Assembly (NCBI GenBank): GCA_036245525.1
Contig: BTPG01000002.1
Coordinates: forward strand, 167,855,501 to 167,919,500
Length of the DNA stretch: 64,000 nt
Source of the DNA: Semisulcospira habei
Taxonomy: Eukaryota; Mollusca; Gastropoda; Semisulcospiridae
Direction of reading: 5' to 3'
Below the pieces are notes generated by a model. That model had not been told where the DNA came from. It did no database searches and saw nothing but the letters and a program-made list of their open reading frames with translations. Position numbers and translations under genes: made by a program. This document shows, piece after piece, positions 1 through 60,940 of the stretch (its first letter is position 1; each line of letters begins with the position of its first letter).

Positions 1-344
1 TTTCAGTTCAGTACTTATGAAGACAGCATGAGAGGTGATGAGAGATACCAACCAACCAGGCGATCGATCCTCTCGAGCTAAAAACCTCGCTGCACACACA
101 GTTTGCTCTCTGCTAACTAATAATAATAATAATATATAACTCTTCTATAGCGCAATACCCCCACAATGAAAGGCTCAGAGCGCGTGTGCGTGCGTATGTG
201 CGGGCGTGCGTGCGCGAGCGAGTGCATACATGCGTCAGTGTGTGGTATGTGTATGTTTACATGTCTATGTCATTTATGTAGTAGATGTAGCAACGGCAAG
301 TTTGAAAACTGGTCCTGTTACCAATAACTTCTACCGTTGGAAAA
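1..344. other. unassigned left edge
   Basis: The segment has a short (AAT)n run near 120 and an alternating GT/CG-rich stretch near 180-250, with no gene. Confidence 0.4.
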
Positions 345-372
345 TAAAGGTTCATTGTTCATTGTTCATTAC
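345..372 (+). repeat. LINE-like 3' tail
   Basis: AATAAAGG followed by three GTTCATT repeats is typical of the 3' end of CR1/Jockey-group LINEs. It is only a fragment and points opposite to the LINE at 538-1,334. Confidence 0.35.
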
Positions 373-499
373 ATCTAGATAATCTAACTAACTGAAATTA
401 ACCAAGGTACCGACAACGTGCAAAAATGCAATCATTCATAGATCCAAATGCACACTGACACAATACTGAAATAATAAACATAACATTTCAAGAGTCTGA

Positions 500-1334
500 T
501 CAGATATATACATGTTGAAGGGAAAAAGTAAGGTTTATCAATCCCTTTCAAAGGCCAAATTGAAAAAATATGTTTTCAATCTAGCCCTGAAAATGGCCAA
601 TGATGGTGCATGACGAATATCATGGGGAAGACCATTCCACACTTTGGGAGCTTGGAAAGAAAAGGACCGCTGTCCAAAGGTTTTTAAGTGGGTAGTCAAT
701 ATTCTGTCGTCAGTGCTGAAGCTCAATACTCTACCTGGTGTATAGACAGGGAGACTGGAAGACAAGTATGCCGGGAGTGTTTTATGAAAGGCCTGAAAAA
801 TGAGGGAAGCAATTTTGTATTCAATTCTGAACTTCACAGGAAGCCAGTGCAACTGCTTAAGCAAGGGAGTGATGTGGTCACGCTTTGATTTTTTCAGTAT
901 AGGTCTTGCTGCGTGGTTTTGAATCTTCTGCAGCCTGTAGAGCAGATCGCTCGACATACCTGACATTACAGAGTTACAGTAGTCAAGCCTTGACAAAATC
1001 TGTGAACATGCGATTTACTTACAGGCATCGTCAGTAAGGTACTGTCTAACAGAGCTAAGCCTCTTGAGCTCAAGATAGCAGCAGCGGGGCAGGTGAGACA
1101 CATGATCGTTCATAGACAGGACATTGTAATTGTAAACACCTAGGTTTTCACACATTTCTTGAGAGGGATATCCTGTTCATAAACGATCAAGGATTCATCA
1201 TTGGAGACACTCGCCCTGGAGTGAGTGCCTACCACAATGGCATCTGTTTTTCCTTCTGTAACCACCACTGTTTTTAACAGTTTCTTGTTACCAAACTTGC
1301 AAATGTTTAGTTAACTAGAAGGTGCAGAATAAGG
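500..1334 (-). pseudogene. 3' half of a CR1/L2-like LINE reverse transcriptase ORF
   Basis: The 152-residue stretch at 538-996 carries the C-terminal signature of CR1/L2/Rex-group reverse transcriptases: SRLDYCNSVMSG, LYRLQKIQNHAARP, LKQLHWLPVKFRIEYKI, and VWNGLPHDIR. Upstream on the same strand (about 1,020-1,330) two shifted frames contain EGKTDAIVVGTHSRASVS and VSHLPRCCYLELKRLSSVR, the expected preceding region, with a stop and a frameshift. It continues the fragment at 4,343-5,140 after an interruption of about 3 kb. It is non-functional. Confidence 0.8.
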
Positions 1335-3085
1335 GAAGCAACCGCTGAAAGTGTTTGGGTGATTCAAGTTTTGATTATTTCCCTTAGTCATATTATTTTT
1401 TATTCGAAATTTAGAGAGCGATCCAGTCTAAAATATAATACAAGTTTAGTCTGTTATTTGTGAAAAGTTAAAGACACAAGAAATGTAAAGCATATTAAGA
1501 ATAAAATAGATGTTTTGTTTTATAATTATGTATCCTTCCACTGGTACTCTGTGGAGTTCTGGGAACTTCGATTCCCATACCCTTGTGCCTGCAAGGCCAT
1601 GTAGTTCCTCTGTATGTGGTTAATTGTTAATTTGGTTGGAGTGCACATACATTATTTTTTCAGGTTTCATTTATTTTCAGTTATTATAGACGGAATGCGC
1701 TCAGTTAATGTTGCAGTCAGTCAAGAAATTTAGTTGGCATCTAGTTGCAGCTTAGTATCCTGAAGGTGTTAAAGTTCGCTTGAATGAGCAAGAAGAAACC
1801 AATTTTTTTCATTTACTTTTGCATTTATGGGTTTTGGAAATAAGCTTGTGACCCATGCAGTTTTTATGCAGATGTTATTCGTCTATGTGTTAATATTTTA
1901 TGCTGTGTAGAGGAAGTTTTCTTTGTTTCCCTGGGGAAAATAATAGTTGTTGTTTGGAACCGGCCGGCCGCAAGACTCCTTTGTGTGAAGTCTTGGAATG
2001 CGATCGGGGTCAGCATTTCGGAGGGTGGCGGCCCAGCGGGCTGCTGAGTCAGACAGCGTTTTTTTAGCCTTGTGGACGCCGCAGGTGCCAAATATGCTAA
2101 TGAGGTTTTCCTCGCGCGGTATACGTCATCACCAGAAAGGGTTTCCTTGGGAAAGCACCTTCCGGTATAAACAAACCGAGGAATTAGACCTATGAGTATG
2201 ATTCTAGGATTGTATGTTTATGTGGAATTGTTTGTGTCTGTAGTTGTTTTTATGTATGAATAATAAGGTACTTTGAACTATGCAACTCACGATTGAGGTC
2301 TAAGATGGATTTGCGATCTTAGTTTTGATCTGTAATAAGGACAGATTGGACTTGGAAAGACTTATGATGGAAGTGTGTTGTTAAAGCACGAATAGCTGGC
2401 AGTGTACAGTGTTGAAGCTATTTAATAACAATTAATTTGTAATTGTTGACATTTATACTAGATGTGGGGATTTCTGTAAAATTTTCCCAGCGCACACATT
2501 TGGTGTAAATTATATCGCCCGATCGGAAGATAGTCATGGAGTGCAGATGACTACAATAATTGTGTAGTATGTAATAAATTAACTATTACATATATATAGA
2601 ATCTCAGTGAGCATTGATTACATTCTATAGTTCTAAGTATCCGTCCATGATAGCCATGGGACAAAATATGTGTTTATTAGTTGTCAGTGTTGATGTGTTT
2701 GTGATTGTGTGTTATGATGTGACTATATTAGTATTATAATTTCAGTTGTGCGTAATGTTTTTAAAGATGAGAATTGAAATGTGATTAACCGTGTTGTATT
2801 ATTGTAAAATTAGGTCAACAGTAGATAAAGCATTTATTTTCTTTTCTTCAGGGTTTCTTGGGCTAGTTTGACTCACACTAACACCAAAACTTAGCTCTGC
2901 TACCTCAGAACACCGACTTCCCATTTATCTGTTGATAGCCTGAACCTCACTTAGTTATCCCTCTGGTATTTGTTTGTAATTGATCTTTTATTCTTTTATG
3001 TAGTTACTGATTGATCTTCAGTGATTTGTAATAATAAAAGATAAGTGTTGTCAACTGCAACTGAGGACTTCAGTGTTTTATTTTT

Positions 3086-3089
<4 letters not shown>
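1335..3089. other. unassigned AT-rich insertion inside the LINE, LTR-like
   Basis: There is no coding sequence. A GC-rich block (1,960-2,060), a TATA-like GGTATAAAC at 2,163 and AATAAAAG at 3,033 recall LTR promoter and polyadenylation signals, but I could not find matching ends or a target duplication. Confidence 0.25.

Positions 3090-3172
<83 letters not shown>
3090..3172. repeat. (TA)n microsatellite
   Basis: About 83 bp of uninterrupted TA dinucleotide. Confidence 0.95.
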
Positions 3173-3175
<3 letters not shown>

Positions 3176-3566
3176 TTTTCTTATTGTTTTCTTGTCTTTC
3201 TCTACTTCAATCCGCCCAGCACCTGTTGTGCCCCGTCCATGTGTACACATTGTACTGCAAGTGGATCGTGGGGGTTACCTTGTTGTCTGTCATCCAGTCC
3301 TAAAAGGGGCACGACCGAACATTTTTAATGCTTCAGTTCGCAAAAAGCTTTTACTGGGCTTCAGTATACATACCCACGTAGACAGTGACCACCCTATTGT
3401 CCCACCAAAAGCTTTCTTTCGTCCGTTCAAAGTGAAAGAGGCCACCGGAATCTTGTGACTATACCTAGTCAAAAGATTGGTTCCGATAGACGATCAGGTA
3501 GCTGACGTCATAACTATTCTATACGACCTCAGGTCATCTGCATAATTATAACCAATCAGAGAGAAG

Positions 3567-3751
3567 ATGGCGGATGAACCAGCGAAGAAAAAAAGAAAGT
3601 ATCAGTCGACTCGCGCCGGCCGACAATGACAGACTCGGAATTGAAGAGAAAGAGAGACAAGATACCCCTAAGTAGAATTGACATCGGACAAGGGAATATA
3701 GAGCTTGGCTTGACCGCCCATCCGGAATTTGTCGCTTTCTTGCTATGTGAA
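3567..3751 (+). pseudogene. possible 5' exon with lysine-rich N-terminus and splice donor
   Basis: An ATG at 3,567 begins MADEPAKKKRKYQSTRAGRQ and then stops. The adjacent frame from 3,626 continues with SELKRKRDKIPLSRIDIGQ and HPEFVAFLLCES, and meets a good splice donor (GAATCA then GTAAGT) at 3,752. The nuclear-localisation-like KKKRK and the RIDIGQ...EFVAFLL part resemble N-terminal segments seen in some mollusc zinc-finger or transposon-derived proteins (from memory). A one-base frameshift separates the two parts. No downstream exon was found. Confidence 0.3.
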
Positions 3752-4342
3752 TCAGTAAGTAATCCGGCTACGGTCTTTGTCGAACTTCCTATAGTTCCAC
3801 GAGCGCTATAGTGACTGATTTTCAGAATTTATGATCTTCAGTAGAATTTCAGTATCTCTTACTGATTTTGCAAGATTTTAAACCTGTTGTATCATAAAGT
3901 TACGAGCTAGTTCATCAGATTTTATGCTGCAAGGACCTGAAAACTATGGTGTGTCAAAATTGCGGCACTGACATAGCTGGTCGTGACAAGTTTTTGTCAC
4001 CGAGTCGAATAAGCCACGCCCCCAGCATGATCTTTCTCAGGGTCCGGGAAGCAGGTCAAGCGGAATCCGCATTGATTTTGACAGCTTAGTGAGTATGGAA
4101 GTTACATTCTCGTGGAAAATTATGTCAAAGGAATGCCGGAGAACATCAGTGCATGAGTGTACACTGACGTGTGTACCCACACCAATGACCTTGTCTGCAG
4201 TATTGACCGGGTTTTGCCTTGTGACGATGAATTTCGACCTTTGGCATTGTATTTACATCATAAAGCTCTAAGTTAGTACACAAAGGACCCATACATAATG
4301 CTGTCAGCAGTATCTGTTGCAGACAGTTTTCTGACAGTGTTG
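3752..4342. other. unassigned end of the insertion in the LINE
   Basis: I see no coding signal, palindrome or simple repeat here. Confidence 0.4.
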
Positions 4343-5140
4343 AGATGCCTGATCCTGGGGAGAATAACTTTAACAGCTTCTATACATTATTCCATGTCAT
4401 GCAGAAGAGACGGGAACTGTTTAAGAGGAGTGTCTTTCTTCAGCTGTGTGTCATCGGCATATTTGTGATGTTCACATCCTTTACTGGCGATCACCTCAGA
4501 CACAGGCTGTGTGTACAAAGAAAACAAGACCGGTCCGAGAAATGAGCCCTGGGGCACGCCATATCTCAGAAGGAGGGGAGCGGAATTAGAATTCTGTATA
4601 ATGACACATTGGAACCTGTCAGACAAATATGAGGAGAACCAGTCAAGAACCCATCCACGGACGCGAAAAGATAGGCTAAGTCTATTCAGAAGGATGTTGT
4701 GGTCGAGCGTGTCGAACACCGAAGACAGGTCCAATAATGACAAGAGTGACACACGTCCCTCGTCAGCGCAAGTAAACAGGCCGTTGGTCACATGAAGAAG
4801 AGCTGTTTCACAGTTATGATGCTTGCGGGTAAGCGGACTGATACACTGAACTGATTTTATCATCAAAGTACACACAGAACCTGTCAGGTAGTTCAGCTGC
4901 AGGTATGTTAGTAGGAAGTACAGGCCTTTTCTGTTTACCAAGCAGCTCATTGCATGCTGCATACAACTGCTTGCTAGAGGAACAGCTGGAGACTCTAGCA
5001 CTGTAGAATTCCCTTCGGGCAGCCTGTTCCACTGACTTGACATGGTTACGCTGGCGTGCGTAGAGCTCGCGATGGATTGTAAGCCGACTAGCCTGCCACT
5101 GGCGCTCGAGTCTACGTCGTTCAAGCTTCTCTTTGATTTA
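4343..5140 (-). pseudogene. 5' half of the CR1/L2-like LINE reverse transcriptase ORF
   Basis: In minus-strand order: a linker region (LERRRLERQWQASRLTIHRE, then FYSARVSSCSSSKQLYAACN and LPDRFCVYFDDKI), a frameshift/deletion near 4,850, then reverse transcriptase palm motifs RKHHNCETALL, LLDLSSVFDTLDHNILLNRL (motif A), GVPQGSFLGPVLFSLYTQP (motif B) and KYADDTQL (motif C, YADD). The region between the linker and RKHHN is missing about 150 residues compared with full-length relatives. It ends LLHDME then a stop. The rest of the ORF resumes at 1,334. Confidence 0.85.
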
Positions 5141-5227
5141 CAGGGAGACCTTGGAATTTAAGCTGATTAAAAAGTGTAAAACAAAGAGAAGGTGGCCAGA
5201 GAAAAGGGCAAAATAAATAAATAAATA

Positions 5228-5377
5228 AATACGTCTCAAAGTACCATTACACATAAATTTGAAGACACATTTCAGCACCATTTGTGTTTATGCCTTGTTG
5301 ACACAGCTAATGAACTATAACAGCAGTTGGGACACACAGTAAAAGCACACGCGTAATTGCTCTTATTTATTCTGCGC
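5228..5377 (+). repeat. dispersed repeat R, partial copy
   Basis: The segment beginning CTCAAAGTACC, with CACATTTCAGCACCATTTGT and ending near GCGCTGCCG, recurs at 50,346-51,195 and, inverted, at 31,215-31,580. Confidence 0.7.
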
Positions 5378-5942
5378 TGCCGCTAGTGTGTTTAAGCCTC
5401 TTTCAGAAAGAAAATGCAAAGACTTCTCCCACAAGTATGATGTTTCAGACTAAAATGTTGTGCAGTTGTGAAACATACGGTACATCGGTCTTGAGATTTA
5501 ACAAACAAGAGTGTTTAAAACTGCCGTCGGCATATATCAACTTCAGGAATACAGATATAAATGATAGTACATTTACTTCTATATATTTCCTCAAGCCCTT
5601 GAATCCTGCTTATACTTTTCGTTATTTACGTCAATAATCAGGAAGGGGGACGCTCTTCTATAGACTGATTACGAACTGTCAGTAACATTCACATCACACA
5701 TCAATGGTGAACTCTACTTCTCTGTTACATTAACATGCATAGATAACGCCATGAGTGCATGACTCTTCCTACGTTTGCTGTATGGCCTTTGGCAAACGGG
5801 AGGGGCTGTTCTCAGTCTGCCTACTCTGACAGTGCCAGGGACGCATGGTTAGGTTTCAGTTGCGTACCTCACTCCCGTGATATTTACCAGCTGTGCCTCT
5901 AACTTGTGGCAAGTTGCTGGCTCGGACTTTGTAGCAAGACTG
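5378..5942. other. intron sequence, nothing recognised
   Basis: I see no gene, palindrome or simple repeat in this stretch. Confidence 0.4.
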
Positions 5943-6034
5943 TTAACCCTTGGCATGTTGGTAGCAATTTTTGTTGCCATGATTCCTGTAGGAATCATTT
6001 CAACCAAAAACACTACTGACACGCAAAGGGTTAA
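5943..6034. mobile_element. palindromic MITE, family E, copy 1
   Basis: It is TTAA-bounded. Arms start TTAACCCTTGGC and end GCAAAGGGTTAA. The centre is ATTCCTG-TAGGAAT. Family E is about 90 bp long; the other copies are 9,065, 16,996, 36,613 and 48,282. Confidence 0.75.
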
Positions 6035-6069
6035 CAGTCCCTTCTTCTCTTGTTTTATACATGGCTTAC

Positions 6070-55558
<49,489 letters not shown>

Positions 55559-56120
55559 CTTTATTGAGACTGTTCTGTGTGTGTCACACACACACAACAC
55601 ACACCTTATCAAACCAGGATACGATTGACTTTAGCCGCGGCGGGCTGGGTACACCCAACCCTACAAAGAACCACACTCACCTGGTTATAAATATCTCTCG
55701 AATCAATACAGACGGATTGGTGGGAAAATAACTGTCCAACACACACGCGCACTTAGCGTCTCTCAGTCGCGTACACTCCGGCTCGGTGTACTGTGCTTGC
55801 GACTGTCTCGCTTCAGTAGGTTGAGTCCCCCCGGCCTCCCTAAGCTCAGGTGGGTGCGCGTTCCTTTGCAATGACGCACACAGCCACTTACGGAATCGTT
55901 CGTTTGAACGCAGGTAGCCGCGTCGCGATAAAGCAGTGTTACGAGACGGAATCACAGCACAAAGGTCCCTGCTGGCTATTCACTATTTGTTCGCTGGCAA
56001 GCGCCCTTCGTCTGTCACATTCAAACCGTGCCACTAGGGCAGGCACACCTGAAATACACAGAACCGTTAAACTCGTGTTTTGAAAAACCACGACTGTGAC
56101 ACGGTCATCTGAATCAAAAC
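55559..56120. other. region upstream of the cadherin start codon
   Basis: This segment should contain the 5' untranslated region and proximal promoter. A short CA/GT run lies at 55,581-55,603. I see no convincing TATA box or conserved promoter element. Confidence 0.3.
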
Positions 56121-56124
56121 TATC

Positions 56125-56190
56125 GAGCAAGAGGCATAGACTTTCAAGGGATTACGCAGGAGCCCATGAGAGTCTATGCCTCTTGCAGAC
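56125..56190. mobile_element. family D-like palindrome
   Basis: GCAAGAGGCATAGACTTTCA and TGAGAGTCTATGCCTCTTGC form an almost perfect hairpin. The outer parts are new relative to family D. Confidence 0.75.
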
Positions 56191-56698
56191 GGCTGACAAG
56201 CAACACACCTGAAACCGTTACGCCTCCGATACTTCTAACCGTCAACTACTGCGCTGTAGTTGAGTCCCCTTGGTTTGGTCGCATAACGTCATGGCGTGCC
56301 ACATCTATCCTTTGGCAGTGGCTCTCGGCACACGCACACACAGGGCTAGCATGCCACGCCAGCTAGCGCATTAGGCAGGGTTTTCCCAATATCGACCAAT
56401 GTTACCTGTGTGTCGATGGCTGGCTGAACTGCACACCTCGAAACACGACCTGGCCGCCAGCAAATTCAAGCTAGGAAGAGGAAACTGTCGCTCGGGAACG
56501 ACACAGGCGCCTGACGGTAAATGGCTGATTCGCGCGAGAGGGCGATCATGTGGTGACGCACGTAAGAACCCGAGGGGGGGGGGGGGGGGGGGGGCGGGTC
56601 CCGTCCATTATCACTCCAGTGGTGCCGTGGACCTTAAATCCCGAACTATTCAACCAACTAACCAACCTTCTCCTGTCCCAATCATCAAAGTGATCTAC
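56191..56698. other. upstream DNA, nothing recognised
   Basis: Contains a G18 run (56,574-56,594). No gene. Confidence 0.4.
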
Positions 56699-56699
56699 C

Positions 56700-56876
56700 C
56701 CTTGACTGCAGAGAAAAAGTGAACACGACCCAACTGCAAGAGACATAGATCCTCATGAGCTTCCTCTTGCTGAGACCAGTTTGTATCCATCTTCCTTGAA
56801 CGTCTGTGGCTTTTTGGTCGTTGGCTGAACACAGATTTCAGAAATGCAATACTGTATACGTATTAAAGGGGTTAAG
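56700..56876. mobile_element. palindromic MITE, family D, hairpin right arm lost
   Basis: CCTTGACTGCAGAG, AGATCCTCATGAGC then directly TTCCTCTTGCTGAGACC. It ends AAAGGGGTTAA. Confidence 0.75.
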
Positions 56877-57987
56877 TACAGCTCATGTTTATAAGCACAG
56901 AAGAAGCTGTCTGCCCTCAACCCCCCCCCCCCCCCCCCAAGACACACACCCCTACGCCCCTTCTCCCCTGTCGTTTGATTTTCTAAGAGTTGAGCCATAC
57001 CTCCCATGGAAATCTTCTTATGAAGTCTCAGTAAACAAAAGGTCGTCGGGTTGGCTCGCTCACGAACGGCGACCCGATGACCTATACATACTGGGTATGC
57101 TACCGTCATATTTTGCGGAGCCTTCCAACGAGTGTCGTCACTTTCGGTTCGTTGGGGTTTGGGGTGGGGTGGTGGGGGGAGGGGGGGGGGGGAACACAAA
57201 AATATCAAATAGACCATCACAATTTTAGACCAGTAACAAATTCCTGAACGTTCTGTATTCAATCTCGACAACTTGACAATGACTTTTCTTTAGTGGAAAA
57301 AGTGTTTCGATTTGAGCCTAACCTACCAAACTCCCCCCCCTCCCCCCCCCCCTCTCCCCCCCCCCCTCCCCCACCCTTTCTCCCTTCCACACACACACAC
57401 ACACCTCGATACCCGCTTCTTTTCTCTGGAGAAAGGTCATACCTTATGCCTTCTTTAAGCTCGCTGTTATTTCTTTTTACCTTATAAACATGGAGGTATG
57501 TGTGCCTTAAATTAAAACGAATGCCTGTGCTCCAATTCTGTCTCACGGTGTTGCATCCCATGGCGTGTTGCTGGGGCAACAATCTTCGCTGTTTTTTTAT
57601 TTCATCTTTTTATTTCAGTTGTTGTGTGTGTTGTAAACCACAGCCTGTGTTTATCTTTGTGTTACAATGCCAGTGTTCGCATCAAGGTGGTATACGGGAC
57701 CCAGGTTGCACATTTCCACTGCACGCTGTTCATTCGACACGTCTGTATTTTACCTGTCCTTCTACCTGGACAGGTAGCCAAGTACTGGTATATTATGACC
57801 TCACCCTCTTGTCCGTGCCGGCTTATAATTATGGGCAGAAGCGCTGGTTTCCTGTAGCATATGTACAGACCTGTCACCTAACGCCCTTACATCAGCCCCA
57901 CACAATAGTTTAGTCTTGAATCATCACCGACACGGACCCTTTTACGTGGCTGGCCCTGAAAGCGAAAGAGTCCTAAATAAGCAAAAG
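56877..57987. other. upstream DNA with C/G tracts
   Basis: C18 at 56,921-56,938, G-rich 57,155-57,192 and C-rich 57,332-57,372. Polymerase slippage tracts break every ORF. No gene. Confidence 0.45.
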
Positions 57988-58065
57988 CCTCTCGGGCCGC
58001 GACAGCCGATGTTGGCCCGCGCACGAATCTGCGCGAGCCAACAACGGCTGTTGCGGCCCGAGGAC
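57988..58065. mobile_element. short GC-rich palindrome, family I
   Basis: CCTCTCGGGCCGCGACAGCC and its partner GGCTGTTGCGGCCCGAGGA. A decayed relative may lie near 62,818-62,850. Confidence 0.75.
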
Positions 58066-58687
58066 CGTGACTTACTGGGCTAAACGCGGCCCGCCACAAA
58101 CACAAAGCTGACATACTTTTCAAACCCTGGGCTTGTCCTGCCTGCGTTTAATTCAAAAGCCGAGCGGAGGAACGGTGTGAAAATTCCTTGCGTGTAGCAG
58201 GGCAAAAGGGACACAGCTCGAGTCCTTGTTATTTGCGTAATCCACTTCACCTGTTGGTTTTTGCAACGAACTTGGAGAGAGAGAGAGAGAGAGTCAATCC
58301 CGTCCTGGCCCCGGTAGCTGGACTCACAATCCAGGGGGAAAAGATGGGCTTGTTCAATAGCATGTCCGTTGAAAGGTCCTGGTAAATCAAAGTGGCCCAG
58401 TTGGAGTGCGCCTGAGTTGATCAGTGTTCAGGTCGTACTCCATAGGCAATAGATTTCCCCGCCTGTCCCCCATAACCCGACTGTCAGGGCCGTCCATTAT
58501 CACTTCGGTGCCGTGGACGTTAAACCCGGAACTAATCAATCAATCAATCAATCAAGACAGAAAGACAGAGAGACAGAAAGACAGAAAGACAGACACAAAC
58601 AGAGAGACATTATTTTAGGATAAATGTATATGGCAAAATCTTATACTAATTGTTTTTAGTACAGTAGTAAGTTTTCATAGTTGCCGT

Positions 58688-58688
<1 letters not shown>
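58066..58688. other. upstream DNA, simple repeats
   Basis: Short (GA)n at 58,275, (AATC)n at 58,535 and AGACAGA repeats at 58,556-58,600. The stretch near 58,490-58,550 repeats part of 56,600-56,660 (GTCCATTATCAC, GTGCCGTGGAC), another small dispersed repeat. Confidence 0.45.

Positions 58689-58781
<93 letters not shown>
58689..58781. repeat. (GA)n microsatellite
   Basis: About 93 bp, uninterrupted. Confidence 0.97.
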
Positions 58782-58782
<1 letters not shown>

Positions 58783-58919
58783 CAAGTTTGCTTTCAAGTT
58801 CATTAGATTGTGTGTGTCCCGTTTTTTTTAGAAACCCTTTAATAACCCTGCTATGAATAAAATCTTGAAAGTACAGAAGGCATAGAACAATGCCGAACCA
58901 ATGACGTCATTTCAAATAT

Positions 58920-59588
58920 TAACCCCTTCGCCGAGAAAACGGAACACCATCCAACTGCAAGAGGAGCATCGAGGCTTTGCTGCTGCGGACACAGCTTCGC
59001 TGGGCGGGGCACCTCTCCAGGATGGAGGATCATCGCCTACCCAAGATCACTCTGTTCGGCGAGCTCGCCACTGGACACCGAGACAGAGGGGCACCAAAGA
59101 AGAGATACAAAGACGGTCTCAAGAAGTCGCTTAGTGCCTGCCAAATCGACCACCGCCAGTGGTCTTCGCTTGCTGCGGACCGTGACACCTGGCGCTCCAC
59201 CATTCACAAGGCAGCCGTCTCCTTTGAGGACTCTCGCAGAGCTAACCTTAAGGACAAGCGGCTTAGAAGAAAAAACAGAGTTGTCGTAACTCAGAACCCT
59301 GACCAGACCTTCCCCTGCAGCCACTGCGGTCGAACCTGCCTGTCTCGGATTGGCCTCCGCAGCCACGAAAATGCCTGCAGACGACGTGGGCAAGCCCTAT
59401 AGAATCTTCGTTCACGAAGTCAAGCCAAGATATCCTCATGAGCCCCCGCAGTCGCGGAGGCTCTTGAGGATCTATACCTCTTGCTGAAACCACATTGTAT
59501 CCACGTTCCTGAAACAGCTGGGGATCTGACGCAGAATTTACCATGATTGCAAAAAACACAACCTGCGTCAAACGACAGTGAAGGGGTT
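58920..59588. mobile_element. palindromic MITE, family D, split by a LINE B fragment
   Basis: TTAACCCCTTCGCCGAG to CAACTGCAAGAG, then the LINE fragment, then TATCCTCATGAGCCCCCGCA and GAAGGGGTTAGTTAA. About six family D bases (ACATAG) are missing at the junction. Confidence 0.85.
58964..59430 (+). pseudogene. LINE B family, 3' fragment
   Basis: 467 bp equivalent to the last part of LINE B from GAGCATCGAGGC (40,799) onward. It encodes LLRTQLRWAGHLSRMEDHRL and the C-terminal finger CSHCGRTCLSRIGLRSHENA, with an open frame to the stop. The 3' hairpin is CTTCG-TTCA-CGAAG (59,406-59,419). It is a 5'-truncated, non-functional copy. Confidence 0.95.
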
Positions 59589-60016
59589 AGTTAATGTCTC
59601 CAGCCACACAGTGGTGATACTGTTACGCAAGGTACAATTTGATTGTTTCTCATGACGTCAGGTTATAATTACAGCAACATACCCAAAAAAAAACCCACTG
59701 TCATCAACTATCGATGGCGCTTCATTGGAAAATCAGGACATTGTAGGGACCTATTTTACTGAGATTCCATTTCGTTGCAGCTTTTCGTTATTTTGCTGCG
59801 GATTCATTATTTTGCCCACACAAATCAAATTTTTCTTCTGCTGACTTTGCAGGGTCGAAATTTATTGCAGAACGAACTGCCCAGTAGGTCTGTATCGGTC
59901 CTATTCGAGTTGGTCCCTGGGCAGGTGGTAAGGCCAACACACACACACGGTGACAAGGTAATTTTCTGGCCATTTGTCTCCTCGTCCATGTAAATAGGGA
60001 AGGTTTGATGTCCGCT
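59589..60016. other. upstream DNA, nothing recognised
   Basis: No gene or repeat stands out. Confidence 0.4.
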
Positions 60017-60076
60017 GGTCTGTGATTCAGGAGCTTACCGCTCTAGAGCGGTAAGGTCCTGAATCACAGACAGCAC
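60017..60076. mobile_element. palindrome family G, variant copy 3
   Basis: CTGGTCTGTGATTCAGGAGC TTACCGCTC and complement GAGCGGTAAG, GTCCTGAATCACAGACAGC. Outer stem as in family G, inner stem different. Confidence 0.75.
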
Positions 60077-60236
60077 AGTTACAGCAAAGACCGTGACAAA
60101 GTTATCTGAGCGCTGCATGATCATTGTCGTTTTTTTTTTTTTTTTTTTACATTTTTGTAAATTTTCAAAGCCTCCCTGATCGGCAATGTTACACAGGAAA
60201 AAAAGGTATGTGTATGCGCCCTTGTGTGTTAAAACG

Positions 60237-60454
60237 TTAAAACCCATTGTGTTTCAGGTACGAAATACCCACGTTTAGGAGTTTCCCTCTATGACTTCAG
60301 TACTGACATTGCAGGCGACAGATCGACCATGATAGTTTAAGGGTGGTGCCAGAATAGCTTGGCGCCTATAGGCGCCAAGCTATTCTGGCACCACCCTTGA
60401 ACTATCATGGTCGATCCATATCTTGCTGGGGTGTGTAGGGACTGAATGAGTTAA
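60237..60454. mobile_element. palindromic MITE, family C, well preserved copy
   Basis: TTAAAACCCATTGTGTTTC to GGGACTGAATGAGTTAA. 45-bp stem with one mismatch (TTTAAGGG / CCCTTGAA) and loop CTATAGG. Confidence 0.9.
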
Positions 60455-60493
60455 ACGTTTAGGGCTAACACCTTTTTCCACCCTTACAAATTC

Positions 60494-60664
<171 letters not shown>

Positions 60665-60784
60665 ATTGCAGTTGCCAAATCCGCAATGGGTATTAGCATT
60701 GTTTTAGTTTAAGTCGTTATGTCTCACTTGCGTGTTTTATGTTTCTGTCAGCCAAAGAAAATTTTCCATTTTATGCTTGTCGTT

Positions 60785-60940
60785 TAATGGGCAATAAAGT
60801 TTATTCAATTAAATTCAGTTATAAAGACGGGGCACCGAATAGGGTCTGAACAAATTTTGACCCCAGGTGGATTCAACCCTGCGACCTTTCGAACGAGAGT
60901 CGAACTGACGCGACTCTACCACAGATCCACCCAGCTCCCC

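Noticed and set aside
1864..2195. Opposing ORFs in the GC-rich block of the left filler
   Set aside because: They are short, mutually overlapping and without homology I can name. Likely LTR-like non-coding DNA.
2996..3458. ORFs with long Ile-Tyr repeats
   Set aside because: They translate the (TA)n microsatellite and have no other coding character.
60857..60940. A functional tRNA gene on the minus strand
   Set aside because: Only a B-box-like and a weak A-box-like segment are present. The acceptor stem does not pair and an AT-rich SINE-type body follows.
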